Made by a program: the position numbers and the translations under genes. This document shows positions 15,575 through 19,701 of a stretch of DNA of 19,701 bases, piece after piece. Each line of letters starts with the position of its first letter. Position 1 is the first letter of the stretch. The notes under the pieces are model-generated. The model did not search any database and was not told the origin of the DNA. It worked only from the letters and a program-made list of their open reading frames with translations. The DNA comes from Clostridia bacterium. GTDB lineage: Bacteria; Bacillota; Clostridia; Oscillospirales; CAG-382. The stretch spans positions 1 to 19,701 of the forward strand of contig JAFYOG010000052.1 in NCBI GenBank assembly GCA_017560285.1, given 5' to 3'.

Positions 15575-16699
15575 ATGTACGGTAAGCTTTTTCCGCTGTT
15601 CAAAACACTTATTTCAGAATTTAATCTAAAGGGTACCCTTTTGGATATCCGTTGCGTAAGCGCAGGCAATATTAACGATACCTACGTTGCCACCACCGCC
15701 TACGAGGAAGGGGAACGTCAATACCTAATTCAGCGTGTAAACCACAAGGTGTTTACCGACCCCGAACGTATTGCCGAAAACGTAGGTAAGGTAACCGACC
15801 ATATCGAGGCAAAGCTTCGCCAAGCGGGCGAACCCGATATCCGCCGCAAGGTATTGCGCTATTACCGCAAGGCAGACGGCAGCTATTACCATATCGACGA
15901 AAAGGGCAGCTATTGGCGGGTTCTTTCCTACGTATACAGCTCTATAAATTCTTCCTTGTCCGATGCACCCAGACTTCGCTCTGCAGGCCTCGCCTTTGGC
16001 GAATTTCAGCAACAGCTTGCAGATTTTCCTGCCGAAGAGCTTTTTGTTACCATTCCCGATTTTCACAACACGAAAAAGCGTTACGAAGATCTTCGTGCCT
16101 CTGCAAAAGCTGATATACACAACAGGTTGGAATCGGTTCGGGAAGAATACGATTATTTAATGTCTATGGAAAAGGAAGCGGTAATGCTCTGCGAGCTTAA
16201 CGAGCAGGGAATTCTTCCCAACCGCGTTGTCCATAACGATACAAAATGCAATAACGTAATGTTCGATTTCGCCACCGGCGAACATCTTGCGGTTATCGAT
16301 TTGGATACCGTAATGCCCGGCTTGGTAGCCTACGATTTCGGCGATGCCGTGCGCTTTGCCGCAAACCCCGGCGGCGAGGATAACCCCGATCTTGATGCGA
16401 TTTATTTAGATATAGAATATTACACCGCCTTTGCCGACGGCTTCGTGCCCTGTCTGCTTGGCAGTGTAACCGATAAAGAAATCGAAACTCTGCCCGATGG
16501 CGTTCTTGCCATAACCTTAGAGCTTGCCGCCCGCTTTTTAAAGGATTATCTCGATGGTGACGTGTATTTCAAATGCAAAATGCCCAACCATAACCTAATC
16601 CGCACCAAAGCTCAAATCGCCTTGGCAAAGGACGTTTGTAGCAAAATGCCTATAATGCGCCGCCGTTTAAAGGGCATTATCCGTAAATTTCAGGGTTGA
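15575..16699 (+). CDS. APH-fold anomeric sugar kinase resembling N-acetylhexosamine 1-kinase (NahK)
   Basis: NahK of bifidobacteria phosphorylates C1 of GlcNAc or GalNAc. This 374-residue product has the kinase-like catalytic loop HNDTKCNN with D222 as the likely base. The metal-binding segment is IDLDTVMPGL (241-250) with D242 and D244, followed by YDFGDAVRFAAN. The wording IDLDTVMPG...YDFGD is close to NahK as I remember it and unlike antibiotic kinases. The N-terminal lobe has SAGNINDTY. An ATG at 15566 overlaps the previous gene, but AAAGG abuts it. The ATG at 15575 has that same site 9 bases upstream, so I chose it. It is the last gene of the glycogen operon. Substrate could be N-acetylhexosamine, glucose or a maltodextrin; sequence alone does not decide. 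Confidence 0.82.
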   Translation: MYGKLFPLFKTLISEFNLKGTLLDIRCVSAGNINDTYVATTAYEEGERQYLIQRVNHKVFTDPERIAENVGKVTDHIEAKLRQAGEPDIRRKVLRYYRKADGSYYHIDEKGSYWRVLSYVYSSINSSLSDAPRLRSAGLAFGEFQQQLADFPAEELFVTIPDFHNTKKRYEDLRASAKADIHNRLESVREEYDYLMSMEKEAVMLCELNEQGILPNRVVHNDTKCNNVMFDFATGEHLAVIDLDTVMPGLVAYDFGDAVRFAANPGGEDNPDLDAIYLDIEYYTAFADGFVPCLLGSVTDKEIETLPDGVLAITLELAARFLKDYLDGDVYFKCKMPNHNLIRTKAQIALAKDVCSKMPIMRRRLKGIIRKFQG

Positions 16700-16744
16700 T
16701 TTTTGTCGAATATGACGAATTTATGTAACGTTCGTGAAAAATTC

Positions 16745-16772
16745 TTGACAAACTCGTCCAAAAGTGTATAAT
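16745..16772 (+). promoter_or_regulatory. Consensus sigma-A promoter of the sigma-factor gene
   Basis: A perfect TTGACA (16745-16750) and a perfect TATAAT (16767-16772) are separated by 16 bp. The predicted start near 16779 gives a leader of about 49 bases to the TTG at 16828. I found no convincing intrinsic terminator between the sugar-kinase stop and this promoter, so read-through from the glycogen operon is possible. Confidence 0.88.
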
Positions 16773-16827
16773 ATAAAAAAGCGGTATGTAGTTGTGTACC
16801 TGTACCCATATCGCAAAGGAGCTTAAC

Positions 16828-17421
16828 TTGTTTCAAAACACCACCCAACAAACCCTACACCAAAGCGAAGAAGCGTTAATCATCTCTGCCAAAAACGGCG
16901 ATGAATACGCATTTGCCGCCTTGGCAGAACTTTACAGGCAGGTGTTGGAACTACAGGTAAAGCTCACCAACACACCTGTTTCTATTAAAGAGGATTTATT
17001 GCAGGAAGGTCTTATCGGGCTTTTCAAGGCAGTAAAAAGCTACGACGGTGTTTCCGCATCCTTTGCTACTTATGCAAGCCGTTGTATCCGCAACAGTATA
17101 ATAAGCGGCCTCCGCAAATATTATACCCAAGCAAAAACCGCACTTCCCGTTGCCGATATAACCAACGAAGAAACCGTTCCCTCGGCAGAGGAGGTTCATT
17201 TAGACAGCGTCCGCGCCCGCGGCCTGTACGACAGCGTATTTTCCGCCCTTTCCCCCTACGAAAGGGTAGTGTTCGATATGTACCTGTCCGAAATGTCCTA
17301 TGCAGATATAGCCTTTGTTACCGGCAAAAGCGTAAAAAGTGCAACCAACGCGGTATACCGTATCCGCACAAAGCTAAAGCAAATAGTGCTTCAAACCAAG
17401 GGTATCACCCCAAACAGTTAA
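16828..17421 (+). CDS. SigH-like sigma-70 family RNA polymerase sigma factor
   Basis: It should direct RNA polymerase to alternative promoters. The 197-residue protein has a region 2 from about residue 27 to 101. That region includes KEDLLQEGLIGLFKAVKSYD (the core-binding and -10 part) and SFATYASRCIRNSIISGLRK. Region 4 (137-186) reads LSPYERVVFDMYL followed by a helix-turn-helix, SYADIAFVTGKSVKSATNAV. The short linker without region 3 and the VKS..NAVYRIRTKL ending resemble SigH (Spo0H). An upstream in-frame TTG at 16792 would leave only about 13 bases of leader. I chose the TTG at 16828 because AAAGGAG lies 6 bases before it. No anti-sigma gene is adjacent. The paralogue group within SigH-like factors cannot be fixed here. 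Confidence 0.88.
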   Translation: MFQNTTQQTLHQSEEALIISAKNGDEYAFAALAELYRQVLELQVKLTNTPVSIKEDLLQEGLIGLFKAVKSYDGVSASFATYASRCIRNSIISGLRKYYTQAKTALPVADITNEETVPSAEEVHLDSVRARGLYDSVFSALSPYERVVFDMYLSEMSYADIAFVTGKSVKSATNAVYRIRTKLKQIVLQTKGITPNS

Positions 17422-17476
17422 AAAATCCCAAAGGGATTAAATAAAAACAACCACAAAACAAGAGGAGACCACACCA

Positions 17477-17752
17477 ATGTACGAAGACAAGACATTAACT
17501 TGCAAAGACTGCGGCAACGAATTCGTTTTCACCGCAGGCGAACAGGAATTCTACGCTGAAAGAGGCTTCCAGAACGAACCCCAGCGTTGCAAGGCCTGCA
17601 GAGATGCAAGAAAGGCTGCTACCAGAGCTCCCAGAGAAATGTTCACCGCTACCTGCGCTGAATGCGGCTGCGAAGCAAAGATTCCTTTCCAGCCCTCTGA
17701 CGACAGACCTGTATACTGCAGCGACTGCTTCGCAAAGAAGAGAAATTCGTAA
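17477..17752 (+). CDS. Small protein with two zinc ribbons
   Basis: The function is unknown. The 91-residue protein has two Cys4 modules. The first is C9-x2-C12 and C38-x2-C41, the second C60-x2-C63 and C81-x2-C84, with an extra C65. They are joined by a basic Arg/Lys-rich linker (about 42-54). The first half looks like the probable zinc-ribbon domain common in clostridial genomes. AGAGGAG lies 9 bases before the ATG. It follows the sigma factor by 55 bp and precedes a strong terminator, so both may share a transcript. Seven of eight arginines use AGA and none use CGC, whereas the sigma gene uses no AGA. This resembles the rpsO pattern and hints at high expression. RNA or nucleic-acid binding is a reasonable guess. 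Confidence 0.85.
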   Translation: MYEDKTLTCKDCGNEFVFTAGEQEFYAERGFQNEPQRCKACRDARKAATRAPREMFTATCAECGCEAKIPFQPSDDRPVYCSDCFAKKRNS

Positions 17753-17796
17753 TCCATTTTACGCATACTGCGCGTGATATAAGTATTACAGATTCC

Positions 17797-17828
17797 AATG
17801 CCCGCCGTTTGGCGGGCATTTCTCTTTT
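17797..17828 (+). terminator. Strong rho-independent terminator after the zinc-ribbon gene
   Basis: AATGCCCGCC (17797-17806) and GGCGGGCATT (17811-17820) form a perfect 10-bp stem with a 4-base loop, followed by TCTCTTTT. It lies 44 bases after the stop codon and 8 bases before the next promoter. Confidence 0.93.
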
Positions 17829-17835
17829 GTTCCCC

Positions 17836-17864
17836 TTGCAACAAAAGCATTTCTGTGCTAAAAT
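17836..17864 (+). promoter_or_regulatory. Predicted sigma-A-type promoter of the deoC operon
   Basis: TTGCAA (17836-17841) and TAAAAT (17859-17864) are separated by 17 bp. The predicted start is near 17871, about 24 bases before the deoC ATG, which has AAAGGAG upstream. The short leader leaves little room for RNA regulation. I saw no clear operator palindrome. Confidence 0.65.
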
Positions 17865-17894
17865 AAATAAAAAGCGCATAAAGGAGAAAATATA

Positions 17895-18548
17895 ATGAAT
17901 ATAGATAAAATCCTTTCGGTTTGCGACCATACGTTACTGCTTCAAACCGCCACCCCCGACCAAATTATCGCTCTGTGTAACGATGCATTAAAATACAAAA
18001 CCGCCTCTGTCTGCGTTCCCCCTTGCTACGTAGCCTTGGCAAAATCTATCATTAACGAAACCGTAGCGGTTTGCACCGTGGTAGGCTTCCCCAACGGCAA
18101 TACCACCACCGCCGTAAAATGCTTCGAAACCGAAGAAGCGGTTGCCAACGGCGCAACCGAAATAGATATGGTTATAAATATCGGCGCGCTAAAGGCAAAG
18201 GATTACGATTACGTTTTAAAGGATATTTCCGCCGTGCGCCAAAGCTGCAAGGGCAAGGTTCTAAAGGTAATTATCGAAACCTGCCTGCTAACCGACGAAG
18301 AAAAAATAAAAATGTGCGAGCTTGTGGGCAAAGCAGGGGCAGATTACATAAAAACCTCTACCGGCTTTTCTAAAGCAGGGGCAACCTTTGCAGATATAAA
18401 GCTGTTTGCCGATAACGTTCCAAAGGGCTTAAAAATCAAAGCCGCAGGCGGTATTTCCTCTATCCAAGATGCTACCGAGTTTATAAATTTAGGCGCATCC
18501 CGCCTTGGCACAAGCCGTATAGTAAAAATCGCAAAGGAAATGGAATAA
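17895..18548 (+). CDS. deoC: Deoxyribose-phosphate aldolase DeoC
   Basis: DeoC cleaves 2-deoxyribose-5-phosphate to acetaldehyde and glyceraldehyde-3-phosphate, the exit step of deoxynucleoside catabolism. The 217-residue TIM-barrel protein has ATEIDMVINIG with D91, KVIIETCLL, the Schiff-base lysine K153 in YIKTSTGF, and K182 in IKAAGGI. These correspond to D102, K167 and K201 of the Escherichia coli enzyme. Length is typical of the short Gram-positive form. It is the first gene after the promoter at 17836, and its TAA shares one base with the cdd start. Its substrate is made by DeoB, which is encoded on the other strand about 14 kb away. Confidence 0.97.
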   Translation: MNIDKILSVCDHTLLLQTATPDQIIALCNDALKYKTASVCVPPCYVALAKSIINETVAVCTVVGFPNGNTTTAVKCFETEEAVANGATEIDMVINIGALKAKDYDYVLKDISAVRQSCKGKVLKVIIETCLLTDEEKIKMCELVGKAGADYIKTSTGFSKAGATFADIKLFADNVPKGLKIKAAGGISSIQDATEFINLGASRLGTSRIVKIAKEME

Positions 18549-18958
18549 TGAAAGCTTCAGATAAGCAAAGCCTTGTAAATATGGCAATAAAAGCGGCAGA
18601 AAATTCCTATTCCCCTTATTCAAGCTTCCGCGTGGGAGCGGCATTGCTCTGCGCCGACGGCAGTATTTTCACAGGCTGTAATATAGAAAACGCATCCTAT
18701 TCCGCCACCAACTGTGCCGAGCGTGTGGCATTCCAAACCGCCGTCGCAAGCGGAAAAAGCAATTTTGTTGCAATAGCCGTCGCAGGCGGCAAAGCCACCG
18801 TGGGCGAAAACCCTTGCCCCCCTTGCGGCGTGTGCCGTCAGGTTATGTGCGAATTTTGCAAAGAGGAGTTTATTATCCTTTTGGCAAATAAAGACGGGTT
18901 CAAGGAATACACCCTAAAACAGCTTCTACCCTTAAATTTCGGAGCGCAAAGCCTATGA
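18548..18958 (+). CDS. cdd: Cytidine deaminase
   Basis: Cdd deaminates cytidine and deoxycytidine to uridine and deoxyuridine, feeding them to the pyrimidine-nucleoside phosphorylase encoded next. The 136-residue product is the homotetrameric Gram-positive type. Zinc ligands are C56 (in NCAERVAF), C90 and C93 (in PCPPCGVCRQV), and the catalytic glutamate is E58. The N-terminal YSPYSSFRVGAAL and NIENASY substrate motifs are intact. It overlaps deoC by one base and the next gene by four (ATGA), so the three genes are translationally coupled. Confidence 0.97.
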   Translation: MKASDKQSLVNMAIKAAENSYSPYSSFRVGAALLCADGSIFTGCNIENASYSATNCAERVAFQTAVASGKSNFVAIAVAGGKATVGENPCPPCGVCRQVMCEFCKEEFIILLANKDGFKEYTLKQLLPLNFGAQSL

Positions 18959-19701
18959 GAATGTACGATATAATCGATAAAAAACGCAATTATCAAGAGC
19001 TTACCGAGCAAGAACTTTCTTTTTTTCTAAAGGGCTATATTTCCGGCGAGGTACCGGATTATCAGGCATCCGCCTTCCTTATGGCAATCTGCTTTGCAGG
19101 TATGTCAAATAAAGAAACCGCCGCCCTAACCAAAATAATGGCATCCAGCGGCGAAAAGCTTAATTTATCCCAATTCAATTTTACCGTAGATAAGCACAGC
19201 ACAGGGGGCGTAGGCGATAAAACCACCCTTATTATCGCCCCTATCGTGGCAACCTTAGGCTGTACCGTGGCAAAGCTTTCGGGCAGGGGCTTGGGCCATA
19301 CCGGCGGCACTATCGATAAATTAGAGTCTGTAAAAGGGCTTTCCACCGATATTTCAAACGAAGATTTTATATCTATCGCCAACCAATGCGGCATCTGCGT
19401 AAGCAGTGCGGGGTCAAACCTCGTTCCCGCCGATAAAAGGCTATATGCCCTAAGGGACGTAACCGCCACAGTTTCCTCGGTTCCCCTTATTGCCTCAAGT
19501 ATAATGAGCAAAAAATTAGCAGGCGGCGCAAATTCCATCGTTCTCGATGTAAAAACAGGCAACGGCGCCTTTATGAAAACCTATTCCGATGCAAAGCTTC
19601 TTGCCGAAAGTATGGTAAATATCGGCAAATCCGCAGGCAAAAACGTTGCGGCGGTAATCACCAATATGAACCGCCCCCTGGGCAAAAACATCGGCAACGC
19701 C
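18955..19701 (+). CDS. pdp: Pyrimidine-nucleoside phosphorylase, near-consensus paralogue (copy 2, cut by right edge)
   Basis: The forward strand is open from the ATG at 18955 to the edge, giving 249 of an expected 430-440 residues. It has the NP-II family signature DKHSTGGVGDK (79-89), RGLGHTGGTIDKLE with His115 (111-124), PADKRLYALRDVT (158-170), SSIMSKK, and KTGNGAFMK (200-208). This copy keeps the usual His and Lys that copy 1 at 852 has lost. One oddity is SSAGSNLVPAD where many relatives have GQTGNLVPAD. A second ATG at 18961 is a possible start. The four-base overlap with cdd fits a salvage operon: Cdd makes (deoxy)uridine, this enzyme releases uracil and sugar-1-phosphate, then DeoB and DeoC finish. 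Confidence 0.94.
   Translation, partial: MRMYDIIDKKRNYQELTEQELSFFLKGYISGEVPDYQASAFLMAICFAGMSNKETAALTKIMASSGEKLNLSQFNFTVDKHSTGGVGDKTTLIIAPIVATLGCTVAKLSGRGLGHTGGTIDKLESVKGLSTDISNEDFISIANQCGICVSSAGSNLVPADKRLYALRDVTATVSSVPLIASSIMSKKLAGGANSIVLDVKTGNGAFMKTYSDAKLLAESMVNIGKSAGKNVAAVITNMNRPLGKNIGNA

Noticed and set aside
17424..17438. AATCCC-AAA-GGGATT inverted repeat after the sigma gene
   Set aside because: The stem is only 6 bp with a 3-base loop and no T run follows. It is too weak to call a terminator.

Overview
The window looks like chromosome of a Gram-positive anaerobe of the class Clostridia. The signs are a paired GlgC/GlgD ADP-glucose pyrophosphorylase, a SigH-like sigma factor, clostridial-type pyrimidine-nucleoside phosphorylases, an rpsO-pnp pair, and purine-rich Shine-Dalgarno sites. 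This is inferred from protein resemblance and gene order; there is no rRNA here to place it more finely. I see no insertion sequence, phage gene, tRNA, rRNA or CRISPR array. The region reads as ordinary, densely packed core chromosome.

Left block, minus strand (1-6197). rpsO is transcribed from a clear promoter through a structured leader, followed by pnp behind its own structured leader, ending at a good intrinsic terminator. Abutting that terminator is a near-consensus promoter for a tightly packed operon: deoB (phosphopentomutase), a pyrimidine-nucleoside phosphorylase, tsaE and tsaB. The last two are tRNA t6A modification genes, and tsaB runs off the left edge.

Centre, plus strand (6321-16699). 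A divergent intergenic region leads into a 61-residue single-pass membrane protein and then a glycogen operon. It contains glgC, glgD, a hairpin-bearing gap, glgA, glgP, an intracellular GH13 alpha-glucanase, an AAC(3)-fold acetyltransferase and an anomeric sugar kinase resembling N-acetylhexosamine 1-kinase. glgC, glgD and glgA make ADP-glucose and the glucan chain; glgP and the GH13 enzyme break it down. The last two genes resemble aminoglycoside-resistance enzymes by fold, but their coupling and context point to sugar metabolism. No branching enzyme (glgB) is present.

Right block, plus strand (16745-19701). A SigH-like sigma factor with a consensus promoter is followed by a two-zinc-ribbon small protein and a strong terminator. 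A second nucleoside-salvage operon then begins: deoC, cdd and a second pyrimidine-nucleoside phosphorylase cut by the right edge. The deoxynucleoside pathway is therefore split over two operons on opposite strands, each with its own phosphorylase paralogue. The left paralogue is divergent at normally conserved positions.

The observations most worth a second look are the coupled acetyltransferase/sugar-kinase pair, the divergent phosphorylase paralogue, the uncharacterised membrane peptide at the head of the glycogen operon, and the structured leaders of rpsO and pnp. None is proven to be a new system from sequence alone.
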